A stretch of 64,000 nt of DNA. Origin: an uncultured Bacteroidales bacterium. Its GTDB lineage: Bacteria > Bacteroidota > Bacteroidia > Bacteroidales > UBA11471. A program made the translations under genes and the position numbers. Below are positions 34,440-43,053 of this stretch, piece by piece (the first letter of the stretch is position 1; each line of letters starts with the position of its first letter). The stretch lies in the NCBI GenBank assembly GCA_944325415.1, contig CALUZW010000003.1:62001-126000 (forward strand), read 5' to 3'. The notes beneath the pieces are model-generated. The model saw only the letters and a list, made by a program, of their open reading frames with translations, was not told where the DNA came from and did no database searches.

Positions 34440-36338
34440 ATGAGAAAATGGCGCATTGAAGACTCGGCCGAGTTGTACAATATCACCGGCTGGGGATTAA
34501 AGTATTTTTCCATCAACGAGAAAGGGCACGTAACCGTTACTCCCAAAGAGGGCTCGGCAGCCGTCGATTTGAAAGAATTGATGGACGAGTTGCAAGTAAG
34601 AGACGTTCCTGCCCCCACCTTGGTACGTTTTCCCGACATTCTCGACAACCGCATCGAGAAGATTTCCAACTGTTTCAAACAAGCCGCCAACGAATATGGC
34701 TACACGGCCCAGAACTTCATCATCTACCCCATCAAGGTAAACCAGATGAGCCCCGTCGTAGAAGAAATCGTGAGCCACGGCAAAAAATCAAACATCGGAC
34801 TCGAAGCCGGTTCCAAACCCGAACTGCATGCCGTGCTGGCCATCAACATCGATGCCAACTCGCTCATCATCTGCAACGGCTATAAAGACGAAAACTACAT
34901 TGAGCTGGCCCTCCTGGCACAGAAAATGGGCCGACGCATCTTCCTCGTTGTCGAAAAACTCAACGAGCTGCACCTCATTGCCAACATTGCCAAACGGCTG
35001 AAAATACGCCCCAACATCGGTATCCGCATCAAGCTGGCCAGCTCGGGCAGCGGCAAGTGGGAAGATTCGGGTGGCGATGTCAGCAAGTTCGGTCTCAATT
35101 CGAGCGAACTGCTCGAAGCGCTCGACATTCTCGAAAAGAACAAGATGAAAGACTGCCTCAAACTCATACACTTCCACATCGGCAGCCAAGTAACCAAGAT
35201 ACGCCTCATCAAGAACGCCCTGCGCGAAGCCTCACAATTCTATGTACAGCTCTACAAGATGGGCTACAACATCGAGTTTGTCGATATAGGCGGCGGCCTG
35301 GGCGTCGACTACGACGGCACCCGCTCGTCGACAAGCGAGAGCAGCATGAACTACTCCATACAGGAATATGTCAACGACTCGATATGGACCCTGGTCGATG
35401 TCTGCGCCAAAAACGACCTGCCGCAGCCCAATATCATCACCGAGTCGGGCCGCTCGCTCACCGCACACCACTCGGTACTCATATTTGAAGTACTCGAAAC
35501 GACCACCCTGCCCGAGTGGGACGACAACACCGAAATATCGGAGACCGACCACGAACTGGTGCGCGAACTCTACAACTCGTGGGACAACCTCAACCAGCCC
35601 CGCCTCATCGAGACCTGGCACGACGCCCTGCAAATCAGAGAAGAGGCCCTCGACCTCTTCGGACTGGGACTGCTCGACCTGCGCACCCGCGCCCAGATCG
35701 AACGGCTTTTCTGGTCGATAGCCCGCGACGTCTACGACATGGCCAACGAAATAAAGCATGCCCCCGAAGAGTTGAAGAAGATTGCCAAGATGCTGCCCGA
35801 CAAGTATTTCTGCAACTTCTCTCTGTTCCAGTCGCTACCCGACTCCTGGGCCATAGACCAGATATTCCCCATCATGCCCATCAGCCGGCTCGACGAGAAG
35901 CCCAACCGCTCGGCCACGCTGCAAGATATCACCTGCGACTCCGACGGAAAAATCGACAACTTCATCTCCACCCGCAACTTCAACTACCACCTGCCGGTGC
36001 ACGCCCTCAACAACAAGGAGCCCTACTACATCGGCGTCTTCCTTGTAGGAGCTTACCAGGAGATACTCGGCGACCTGCACAACCTCTTCGGCGACACCAA
36101 CGCCGTGCATGTGAGCGTGTATAAAGACCACTATGAGATAGATCAGGTCATCGACGGCGAGACCGTGGCCGAAGTACTCGACTACGTACAGTATAACCCC
36201 AAGAAGATGGTACGCAGCGTAGAAACATGGGTAACCAGTTCGATGAAAAACGGAGTCATTACCCCCGAAGAGGGCCGGGAATTCCTCTCGAACTACCGCT
36301 CGGGCCTCTACGGATACACTTACCTCGAAAAAGATTGA
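34440..36338 (+). CDS. speA: Biosynthetic arginine decarboxylase
   Basis: The 632-residue PLP enzyme (fold III) converts arginine to agmatine for polyamine synthesis. The ATG at 34440 gives the family-typical opening 'WRIEDSAELYNITGWGL'. The PLP lysine is Lys99 in 'YPIKVNQ'; 'LIHFHIGSQV' and the glycine loop 'VDIGGGLGVDYDGTRS' follow, and 'NIITESGRSLTAHHSVL' is near the middle. Length and motifs match SpeA throughout. It is followed 6 nt later by truA and then the EamA gene, suggesting one transcript. Confidence 0.95.
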   Translation: MRKWRIEDSAELYNITGWGLKYFSINEKGHVTVTPKEGSAAVDLKELMDELQVRDVPAPTLVRFPDILDNRIEKISNCFKQAANEYGYTAQNFIIYPIKVNQMSPVVEEIVSHGKKSNIGLEAGSKPELHAVLAINIDANSLIICNGYKDENYIELALLAQKMGRRIFLVVEKLNELHLIANIAKRLKIRPNIGIRIKLASSGSGKWEDSGGDVSKFGLNSSELLEALDILEKNKMKDCLKLIHFHIGSQVTKIRLIKNALREASQFYVQLYKMGYNIEFVDIGGGLGVDYDGTRSSTSESSMNYSIQEYVNDSIWTLVDVCAKNDLPQPNIITESGRSLTAHHSVLIFEVLETTTLPEWDDNTEISETDHELVRELYNSWDNLNQPRLIETWHDALQIREEALDLFGLGLLDLRTRAQIERLFWSIARDVYDMANEIKHAPEELKKIAKMLPDKYFCNFSLFQSLPDSWAIDQIFPIMPISRLDEKPNRSATLQDITCDSDGKIDNFISTRNFNYHLPVHALNNKEPYYIGVFLVGAYQEILGDLHNLFGDTNAVHVSVYKDHYEIDQVIDGETVAEVLDYVQYNPKKMVRSVETWVTSSMKNGVITPEEGREFLSNYRSGLYGYTYLEKD

Positions 36339-36344
36339 CGGGCC

Positions 36345-37115
36345 ATGTCCGAGACCGAGACATACCGTTACTTCATATACCTCGCCTACGACGGCACCGA
36401 GTACCACGGGTGGCAACGGCAACCCAACGGCATATCGGTGCAGGAGCGTCTCGAAAAAGCCGTCTCGCTGCTCTTCCGCAGCGAGACGGCCGTTACCGGA
36501 GCCGGCCGCACCGACGCCGGCGTACACGCCCGTCTGATGGTGGCCCATGTCGATGCCCCGTTTGTCCTCGACGACACGGCGCAATGGGTACACCGGCTCA
36601 ACCGCATGCTGCCGCCCGACATCGTCGTCTACCGCATCTGCCGGGTAAAACCCGATGCCCACAGCCGCTTCGACGCGCAGTCGAGAACCTATCGCTACTA
36701 CATTTCCTGCGGGAAAAACCCCTTCGAGGGCCGCTACCGCTGGACGATGGAGGGAAAGGCCCTCGATGTCGACCGCATGAACGAGGCAGCCGCCCACCTG
36801 CTGCAATACACCGACTTTACCAGTTTCAGCAAACTGCACACCGACGTGAAAACCAACAACTGCCGCATCACCCACGCCGGCTGGACACGCTCGGGCAATG
36901 ACCTTGTATTTGAAATCACGGCCGACCGTTTTCTGCGCAACATGGTCAGGGCCATCGTGGGAACCCTCGTCGAGGTGGGCCGGGGCAAACTGTCGGTCGC
37001 CGGCTTCTGCTCCATCATCGAGGCACGAGACCGGTGCAAAGCCGGCACGTCGGCACCGGGAAACGCACTGTTTCTCACCGACATTACCTATCCCGAAGAA
37101 CTGTTTATACGATAA
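36345..37115 (+). CDS. truA: tRNA pseudouridine(38-40) synthase
   Basis: The 256-residue enzyme isomerises uridines 38-40 in the anticodon arm. The catalytic Asp57 lies in '[11 protein letters not shown]' (52-62). The N-terminal '[18 protein letters not shown]' and the C-terminal '[20 protein letters not shown]' are family hallmarks. It starts 6 nt after speA. Confidence 0.96.
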   Translation: MSETETYRYFIYLAYDGTEYHGWQRQPNGISVQERLEKAVSLLFRSETAVTGAGRTDAGVHARLMVAHVDAPFVLDDTAQWVHRLNRMLPPDIVVYRICRVKPDAHSRFDAQSRTYRYYISCGKNPFEGRYRWTMEGKALDVDRMNEAAAHLLQYTDFTSFSKLHTDVKTNNCRITHAGWTRSGNDLVFEITADRFLRNMVRAIVGTLVEVGRGKLSVAGFCSIIEARDRCKAGTSAPGNALFLTDITYPEELFIR

Positions 37116-37127
37116 AAAAGATTTGTT

Positions 37128-38027
37128 ATGTGGTTGATTCTTGCCTTCATCTCGGCAGCCCTGCTGGGTATGTACGAGGTATTTAAAAAACTGGCGCTCA
37201 ACAACAACGCCGTACTCCCCATACTCTTTCTCAACACGGTCTTTTGCAGCCTTCTCTTCCTGCCGGCCGTACTCATTTCGCGCTTCCAGCCCGAACTCAT
37301 CGAGGGCACCCTCTTCTATGTGCCCCGCGCCGACCTGACGACACACCTCTACGTCATGCTCAAAGCCGTCATCGTACTCTCGTCGTGGACATTTGCCTAC
37401 TTCGCCATGAAGCATCTGCCCATCACCATCGCCGGTACCATAAAGGCCTCACAACCGGTACTCACCCTGCTGGGTGCCCTGCTCATTTTCGGTGAACGGC
37501 TCAACCTGTACCAATGGATAGGCGTCATCGTGTCGATTATCTCCTTCTTCATGCTCTCCTCGGCCGGAAAAAAAGAGGGCATACGGTTCAGCCACGACAA
37601 GTGGATATACTACATCGTACTGGCCACCATCACGGGGGCACTCAGCGCACTGTACGACAAATTCCTCATATCAAACGGTTTCGACCGCATGGTCGTGCAG
37701 GTGTGGTACACCTATTATCAGATGGTCATCATGTTTATCATACTCCTCATCTGGTATAAAAAACGCAGCGAGACCACCCCGTTCCAGTGGCGGTGGAGCA
37801 TCTTCTTCATATCGCTGTTCCTGGTGGCCGCCGACTTCATCTACTTCTATGCCCTGAGCTACCCCGACTCGATGATTTCCATCGTATCGATGGCCCGCCG
37901 CAGCGGCGTGGTGGTGAGCTTCCTTTTCGGAGCCCTCTTCTTCCACGAGAAAAACATACGCAGCAAAGCCATCGACCTGCTGCTGGTACTCATCGGTATG
38001 TATTTCCTCTATCTGGGAACCCGATAA
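37128..38027 (+). CDS. EamA/DMT-family transporter
   Basis: The 299-residue inner-membrane protein has about ten hydrophobic helices in two EamA repeats; 'GTIKASQPVLTLLGALLIFGERL' is the typical end of the first repeat and 'FLFGALFFHEKNIRSKAIDLLLVLIGMYFLYLG' that of the second. It would export or import a small metabolite of unknown identity. It starts 12 nt after truA. Confidence 0.9.
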   Translation: MWLILAFISAALLGMYEVFKKLALNNNAVLPILFLNTVFCSLLFLPAVLISRFQPELIEGTLFYVPRADLTTHLYVMLKAVIVLSSWTFAYFAMKHLPITIAGTIKASQPVLTLLGALLIFGERLNLYQWIGVIVSIISFFMLSSAGKKEGIRFSHDKWIYYIVLATITGALSALYDKFLISNGFDRMVVQVWYTYYQMVIMFIILLIWYKKRSETTPFQWRWSIFFISLFLVAADFIYFYALSYPDSMISIVSMARRSGVVVSFLFGALFFHEKNIRSKAIDLLLVLIGMYFLYLGTR

Positions 38028-38158
38028 AACGGCCGGCCTCCGCATAAGGCCGTGAGAGAAGAGATGCCGTGGGACAGCAACGGGCGAAGCAAAAAGTTTG
38101 CCATCGCCCCTTGTCCCGGCGCCTCTCATTTACTATATTCGCAAAAAAAAATTCTGAT

Positions 38159-38782
38159 ATGCCGAGACACATACTCCTTAGCCTGCTTCTGCTGTCGAGC
38201 ATCGCCATATACGGCCGACGCCCCGTCGACACCTACTTCGTAACAGCGCCGAAGCAACTCCTGCCGCAACTCAGCGAAAACAACCGCAAAGACCTCATCG
38301 ACCTGTTCGATGCCGGCCAGGAGAGTCGCGTCAGGCACCCGCTGGGCGGAACGGTAGAGATCATCTCGCTCGACGACCGGCAGATTACCGTGCAGCTCTC
38401 TTCGGCATCGAGCCTGCAAATCGCCCTGCTGCCCGTAGCCGATACAACAGGCATCATAGCCGTTATAGAAAATGTATCGTTGCCCGCCCGCGACAGCCGA
38501 CTCTCGTTCTACGACACTCAGTGGCAACCGATACCGACAGAGCGGGTGTTTACCGCCCCCACGCCCGAGACATTCATGGACAAGGGTTCCAAGAGAGAGC
38601 GACGCCAGGCCGCCGGCCTCGTCGACCTGCTGCCCGTAACCTACACCATCGAGGGCAACACCCTGCTTGCCAGCGAAACACTGAAAGAGTATCTCCCCGA
38701 CGAAATCTACGACCGCATCGGTCCGCTGCTGCGGGAGAAACCCGTTGCCTACCGATGGACAGGCAAGCGGTTTACCCCATAA
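38159..38782 (+). CDS. Exported DUF3256 family protein
   Basis: The 207-residue protein starts at the ATG at 38159, giving a short signal peptide (MPRHILLSLLLLSSIAIYG). The body matches DUF3256, a Bacteroidales-only family, with 'YFVTAPKQLLPQLSENNRKDLIDLFDAG' near the N-terminus and a beta-rich remainder. The function is unknown. A near-consensus -7 box (TATATTCG, 38134-38141) precedes it. Confidence 0.82.
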   Translation: MPRHILLSLLLLSSIAIYGRRPVDTYFVTAPKQLLPQLSENNRKDLIDLFDAGQESRVRHPLGGTVEIISLDDRQITVQLSSASSLQIALLPVADTTGIIAVIENVSLPARDSRLSFYDTQWQPIPTERVFTAPTPETFMDKGSKRERRQAAGLVDLLPVTYTIEGNTLLASETLKEYLPDEIYDRIGPLLREKPVAYRWTGKRFTP

Positions 38783-38909
38783 ATATTCCGGAGCCAAAAG
38801 AGGCGAATCTCAAAAATTATTCCGATATTTGCACCCGTTTTGCAAATTGTGGCATTGAATTTGAATAGAAAAAAACGGTAAATTCGTTCGCTGGAAAAAG
38901 AAAAAGCTA

Positions 38910-38917
38910 TATATTTG
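38910..38917 (+). promoter_or_regulatory. -7 box of the HU gene
   Basis: TATATTTG matches TAnnTTTG, 45 nt before the ATG at 38963. It follows a TTCG (38887-38890) at 19-nt spacing that may serve as the -33 element. Confidence 0.55.
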
Positions 38918-38962
38918 CAAACCAAAAATTTAAAAACGCTAATCATCATAAAACAAAAAACA

Positions 38963-39235
38963 ATGACTAAGGCAGACATCGTAAACGAGATTTCAAAAAA
39001 TACAGGAATCGAGAAAGCTATCGTATTGGCCACCGTTGAACAATTCATGGAATCAGTAAAAGGTTCGCTGGCCAAAGGCAACAATGTGTACCTGAGAGGA
39101 TTCGGTAGTTTCATCGTGAAAAGAAGAGCCCAAAAGACCGCTCGCAATATATCGAAAAGCACGACAATCATCATTCCCGAGCACAATATTCCGGCTTTCA
39201 AGCCCGCCAAGACCTTCATGAGCGAGGTAAAATAA
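38963..39235 (+). CDS. HU-family histone-like DNA-binding protein
   Basis: The 90-residue protein is of standard HU length: 'MTKADIVNEISKNTGIEKAI' forms the N-terminal helices, then 'GNNVYLRGFGSFIVKRRAQKTARNI' with the GFGSF core, a beta-arm with 'IPEHNIPAFKPAKTF' containing the DNA-intercalating proline region. It compacts and bends DNA as a dimer. The ATG at 38963 is chosen because an upstream one overlaps the promoter box. It precedes the 30-residue basic gene and RNase E/G. Confidence 0.94.
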   Translation: MTKADIVNEISKNTGIEKAIVLATVEQFMESVKGSLAKGNNVYLRGFGSFIVKRRAQKTARNISKSTTIIIPEHNIPAFKPAKTFMSEVK

Positions 39236-39288
39236 GCCCCACCGACAAGAGCAATCAATTTTTATTAACATATTAAACGCATATAACC

Positions 39289-39381
39289 ATGCCCAGCGGA
39301 AAAAAAAGAAAAGGCCATAAAATGGCAACACACAAACGTAAAAAAAGACTGAGAAAAAACAGACATAAGAAGAAAAAGTAA
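39289..39381 (+). CDS. 30-residue Lys/Arg-rich protein, candidate small ribosomal protein
   Basis: An ATG-to-TAA frame of 30 codons begins MPSGKKRKGHKMATHKRKKR; 17 of 30 residues are Lys or Arg and three are His. It sits 53 nt after the HU gene and just before a terminator hairpin and the RNase E/G gene, a place where I recall the same tiny gene in other Bacteroidetes. Composition and size are those of very small ribosomal proteins (compare bL36 or bTHX). I recall an extra Bacteroidetes ribosomal protein named bL38, but I could not verify that this is it. Gene finders often miss genes of this length. Confidence 0.65.
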   Translation: MPSGKKRKGHKMATHKRKKRLRKNRHKKKK

Positions 39382-39415
39382 ACCTTTCGACCTTCTTATC
39401 TGTAATAAGACAAAC

Positions 39416-39454
39416 AAAGGACAAACTCCTGACTCGTTCAAGAGTTTGTCTTTT
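39416..39454 (+). terminator. Hairpin and T-tract between the basic-protein gene and RNase E/G
   Basis: GACAAACTC (39420-39428) pairs with GAGTTTGTC (39442-39450); flanking A/T bases extend the stem, and TTTT follows. It lies 52 nt before the GTG start of the RNase gene and could terminate or attenuate. Confidence 0.75.
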
Positions 39455-39506
39455 GGCTTTTAAGCACAACAATTACACAGTCAAGTAACCTAAAAACAAC
39501 CCCGAA

Positions 39507-41078
39507 GTGTCAAGCGAATTAGTCGTAGACGTACAACCCAAAGAGGTATCTATCGCGCTGCTCAACGACAAGCGGTTGGTCGAGCTGCAAAAAGAGCCGT
39601 GCAACATCTCGTTTGCACTGGGCGATATCTACTTGGGGAAAGTCAAGAAACTGATGCCGGGATTGAACGCTGCATTTGTCGACATAGGTTACGAAAAAGA
39701 CGCATTTCTTCACTACCAGGACTTAGGCCCGTTCTTCACCACGAGCGCAAAATTTACCAAGCAGTCGCTCTCCGACCGCAAGCACACGCTCTCACTGCCC
39801 AAATTCAAGTTGCAGAAAGAGCTCGACAAGGAGGGAGTCATCAGCGACCTGCTCAGCGTAGGCCAGGAGATTCTGGTGCAAATCACCAAAGAGCCCATAT
39901 CGACCAAAGGACCGCGCCTCACGGCCGAACTCTCCTTTGCAGGACGGTTTCTGGTACTGATACCGTTTGCCGACAAGGTATCGGTATCGCAGAAAATAAA
40001 ATCGAACGAAGAGAAAACCCGTTTACGCCAGCTCATTCACAGCATCAAGCCGCAGAACTTCGGCGTCATCGTACGCACCGTTGCCGAAGGCAAACGCGTT
40101 GCCGAACTCGACAATGAAATGAAGACGCTGGTGAAACGCTGGGAAGACAGCCTCGCCAAACTGCAAAAAGCCAAGGCACCCTCGCTCATCTACGAAGAGA
40201 CAGGCCGTGCCGTAGGCCTGCTGCGCGATATTTTCAACCCCTCTTTTGAGAATATCTACGTCAACGACCCCGAGACTTTCCAGCACATCCACGACTATGT
40301 AAATATCATTGCTCCCGAGTGCAAAGACATCGTCAAACTCTACACCGACGATATTCCCATCTTCGACCACTTTGCCATCACGAAGCAAATCAAATCGTCG
40401 TTCGGTAAGACCATCTCGTTCCGCAACGGAGCCTACCTCATCATCGAACACACCGAGGCTCTCCACGTCATCGACGTCAACAGCGGCAACCGCTCCAAAC
40501 CCAATGCCGACCAGGAAAACACCGCCTTCGAGGTAAACATGGCCGCCGCCGAAGAGATAGCCCGCCAACTGCGGTTGCGCGATATGGGCGGCATCATCGT
40601 CATCGACTACATCGACATGGACAATGCCGAGAACCGGCAGAAACTCTACGAACGCATGAAAGAGCTGATGGAGAGCGACCGGGCCCGGCACAACATATTG
40701 CCGCTCAGCAAGTTCGGTCTCATGCAGATTACCCGCCACCGTGTGCGCCCTGCCCTCGACATCATGACCGACGAAGACTGCCCCGTGTGCAACGGCAAAG
40801 GCAAGATACCCCCGTCGATACTCTTTACCGACCACCTCGAAACCAAAATCGCCTTTCTGGTGAAAAAATTCAAAGTGAAGAAATTCTCCCTACACGTACA
40901 CCCGTACATCGCAGCGTACATCACCCAAGGGTTCTTCTCCCTCTTATGGAGATGGAAAAACAAGTATACCCGACGGTTCAAACTCATTCCCAATCAGTCG
41001 TTGGCCTTGCTCGAATACAAGATATACGATGGTGAAGGCCAGGAAATAGACCTCAAAGAAGAGATTGAAATCAAATAG
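39507..41078 (+). CDS. rng: RNase E/G family endoribonuclease
   Basis: The 523-residue protein starts at GTG (39507); the next residues 'SSELVVDVQPKEVSIALLND' are those expected for the family. An S1-like RNA-binding domain (about 36-130) is followed by the RNase H-like and DNase I-like core with catalytic Asp323 in 'VIDVNSG' and Asp367 or Asp370 in 'VIDYIDMD'. A zinc-link 'CPVC' at 425-428 joins two subunits. It lacks the long C-terminal degradosome scaffold of RNase E, so RNase G type fits. It processes rRNA and starts mRNA decay. Confidence 0.93.
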   Translation: MSSELVVDVQPKEVSIALLNDKRLVELQKEPCNISFALGDIYLGKVKKLMPGLNAAFVDIGYEKDAFLHYQDLGPFFTTSAKFTKQSLSDRKHTLSLPKFKLQKELDKEGVISDLLSVGQEILVQITKEPISTKGPRLTAELSFAGRFLVLIPFADKVSVSQKIKSNEEKTRLRQLIHSIKPQNFGVIVRTVAEGKRVAELDNEMKTLVKRWEDSLAKLQKAKAPSLIYEETGRAVGLLRDIFNPSFENIYVNDPETFQHIHDYVNIIAPECKDIVKLYTDDIPIFDHFAITKQIKSSFGKTISFRNGAYLIIEHTEALHVIDVNSGNRSKPNADQENTAFEVNMAAAEEIARQLRLRDMGGIIVIDYIDMDNAENRQKLYERMKELMESDRARHNILPLSKFGLMQITRHRVRPALDIMTDEDCPVCNGKGKIPPSILFTDHLETKIAFLVKKFKVKKFSLHVHPYIAAYITQGFFSLLWRWKNKYTRRFKLIPNQSLALLEYKIYDGEGQEIDLKEEIEIK

Positions 41079-41107
41079 TCCAACCGCCATTCCTTCTTAC
41101 CTCATGC

Positions 41108-41141
41108 AGCAGCGGCCCGATCAGTCGATCGGGCCGCTGCT
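41108..41141 (+). terminator. Intrinsic terminator after RNase E/G
   Basis: A 15-bp GC-rich stem (41108-41122 with 41127-41141) with loop AGTC is followed by a short T-tract. The - strand phosphorylase gene ends 60 nt further on. Confidence 0.85.
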
Positions 41142-41201
41142 TTCATGTTTCACTCATGCGGAACAAGGGAGAGGGTGCCAACACAAGCGTCAGAGCTACG
41201 C

Positions 41202-42071
41202 TCAGATACGCTGCAAGACAAGCTCGATAAGCCCTTCGACCGAACCTTTATAGCCGGTATCGGCCTCACCGGCAAGGCGATTGGCAATGATACAGCACAC
41301 CGTCATGGCACGGTGGCCCATGAGGCGCGACAGTCCGGCCAGCGCCGAACTCTCCATCTCATAATTGGTTATCGTGCGTCCGTGATAGCGGAAGGCTTCG
41401 ATTTTACGGTTGAGCTCGGGGTCGGCCGGTGCAAGGCGCAACTCACGGCCCTGCGGGGCATAGAAACCGTTGGCCGAGATGGTAATGCCCCGTACCATAT
41501 CTTCACCGGCCACACGCGCTACCAGCTCGGCATCGGCGTCGACAACATAAGGAGCCGCCCACTGGCTATTCCACCCCACAAAATCGCAGAACGCCCGTTC
41601 AAAATCGAGGTCGCTCACCGCATCGCGCCCGGCATAGAAATTGAGCACGCCATCAAAGCCGATAGACTTCTCGGCCACCACATAGGTACCGATGGGCACA
41701 TGGGGTTGCAGACCGCCCGAGGTACCTATGCGCACCAGCGTGAGCCGGCGCAGCGTGTCGCGTACCGTGCGGGTAGACAAGTCTATGTTGGCCAGCGCAT
41801 CGAGCTCGTTGAGTACGATGTCGATATTGTCGGTACCTATACCGTGCGATACTACCGTGAGGCGCTTGCCCCGGTAGCTCCCGGTTATCGAATGGAACTC
41901 CCGGTTGCTCACCTCACACTCACGCTCGTCGAAAAACGACGCTACGGTATCGACACGACCGGGATCGCCGACGAGTATCACCTTGTCGGCCAACTGCTCG
42001 GGGCGGAGATGCAGGTGAAACACCGACCCGTCGGCATGGAGAATAAGTTCGGAGGCAGGAATCTGTTTCAT
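41202..42071 (-). CDS. Nucleoside phosphorylase (uridine-phosphorylase-like, PNP/UDP family)
   Basis: The 289-residue enzyme splits a nucleoside with phosphate into base and ribose-1-phosphate. Family landmarks are 'VILVGDPGRVDTVASFF' (phosphate-binding Gly/Arg), 'VVSHGIGTDNIDIVLNEL', 'LVRIGTSGGLQ' and the base/ribose-binding 'NYEMESSALAGL'. The Gly-Thr-Ser-Gly-Gly segment fits uridine phosphorylases best. It is a single gene. Confidence 0.92.
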   Translation of the reverse strand: MKQIPASELILHADGSVFHLHLRPEQLADKVILVGDPGRVDTVASFFDERECEVSNREFHSITGSYRGKRLTVVSHGIGTDNIDIVLNELDALANIDLSTRTVRDTLRRLTLVRIGTSGGLQPHVPIGTYVVAEKSIGFDGVLNFYAGRDAVSDLDFERAFCDFVGWNSQWAAPYVVDADAELVARVAGEDMVRGITISANGFYAPQGRELRLAPADPELNRKIEAFRYHGRTITNYEMESSALAGLSRLMGHRAMTVCCIIANRLAGEADTGYKGSVEGLIELVLQRI

Positions 42072-42222
42072 GGCGACAAATATTTATTGCCTTAAATATA
42101 ATATTATTCCATCAAAACGCCGCTTTAAAATGCCTTAAAACATGCGGCACCATTCCATATAGTGCCGCCGGGAAATTTTCAAAACGCCCCCATGCCTTTT
42201 GTCAAAAAAATTTTACAACACT

Positions 42223-42253
42223 GTTGTTTTTTAATATTTAATATATAACTTTG
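42223..42253 (+). promoter_or_regulatory. Promoter of the orphan secreted protein gene
   Basis: GTTG (42223-42226), a 19-nt spacer and TAACTTTG (42246-42253) match the Bacteroides pattern, 20 nt before the ATG at 42274. Confidence 0.6.
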
Positions 42254-42273
42254 CAATAGTCACTTTAAATTTT

Positions 42274-42807
42274 ATGCACATGAAAAAAACTCTTTTAGGT
42301 ATCCTGCTGTTTTCGCTTATACCGGCAACACAAAATGTCATCTCGGCCCAGTCAAAATTATCGCACGGACAATATGTAAACGTACGCATTGACGAAAGTT
42401 TCAGCAGCCGCAACGCCACCACCGCATCGGCATTTGTCGACAATGACGTCATCGACCCGACATCGGGGAAACTGCTTATTGTCAGGGGTACTCCCGTAAA
42501 TATCGACGTTACCGCGGAGAAACCGAAAGGCAAAGGACGCCCGGGGAAGATTACGTTGAATGCCCTTTCCACACAAGCAACCGACGGACAAACCATTGTC
42601 TTGACAGGAAACAAGGTCGAAATCACGGGTAAAAGCCGACGCGGGCTGGCACTCGGCTTGGGCATCGGGCTCCCGTTAGGGACGGTTGTATGCTTCCCGT
42701 GGGGATTTGCCTGTCTCGCCATCAAGGGATTGCATGCAGAAGTTCCGTCCGGCACCATCATTCCGAACGTAACAGTACAAGGCAACTACACGATAAGCAA
42801 CAAGTAA
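42274..42807 (+). CDS. Exported protein of unknown function with a hydrophobic Gly-rich hairpin
   Basis: The 177-residue protein (or 175 from the second ATG at 42280) has a signal peptide ending near 'VISAQ' at residue 26, a beta-rich middle that resembles a small barrel or SH3-like fold ('GQYVNVRIDESFSSRNATTASAFV'), and a hydrophobic stretch 'RGLALGLGIGLPLGTVVCFP' at about 122-141 that may be a glycine-zipper-type membrane hairpin. I do not recognise the family. It is transcribed alone between its own promoter and a terminator. Confidence 0.75.
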   Translation: MHMKKTLLGILLFSLIPATQNVISAQSKLSHGQYVNVRIDESFSSRNATTASAFVDNDVIDPTSGKLLIVRGTPVNIDVTAEKPKGKGRPGKITLNALSTQATDGQTIVLTGNKVEITGKSRRGLALGLGIGLPLGTVVCFPWGFACLAIKGLHAEVPSGTIIPNVTVQGNYTISNK

Positions 42808-42870
42808 GGGGGCTACAAGGTGCCGTTTGACAACAAAGGTTAGAAGCGGGATGGCGCTCCTTCATAACAA

Positions 42871-42896
42871 GACCGGCCTTGATTGGCCGGTCTTTT
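42871..42896 (+). terminator. Terminator after the orphan secreted protein gene
   Basis: An 8-bp stem GACCGGCC/GGCCGGTC (42871-42878 with 42885-42892), loop TTGATT, is followed by TTTTG. A/T bases on both sides can extend it. Confidence 0.85.
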
Positions 42897-42941
42897 GTTT
42901 AAAATAAGCACATCGAAAGCAATAAAACGACCGTTTCTCCG

Positions 42942-42949
42942 TATATTTG
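42942..42949 (+). promoter_or_regulatory. -7 box of the PorE-like OmpA lipoprotein gene
   Basis: TATATTTG matches TAnnTTTG. It lies downstream of the first possible ATG at 42883 and about 100 nt upstream of the ATG at 43054, which rules out the former as start. Confidence 0.55.
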
Positions 42950-43053
42950 TAGACACGGGGAAGGTCGAGGCAAAAATACAATCGGGGGATTCATTCCCCT
43001 TACTTTCTTTGTCTTTCTCCCTATCCTCCGTGAATGGCACGATTGATTTTAAA

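Noticed and set aside
35835..37415. 526-codon - strand frame across speA, truA and the EamA gene
   Set aside because: It spans three recognised + strand genes and has no domain signal.
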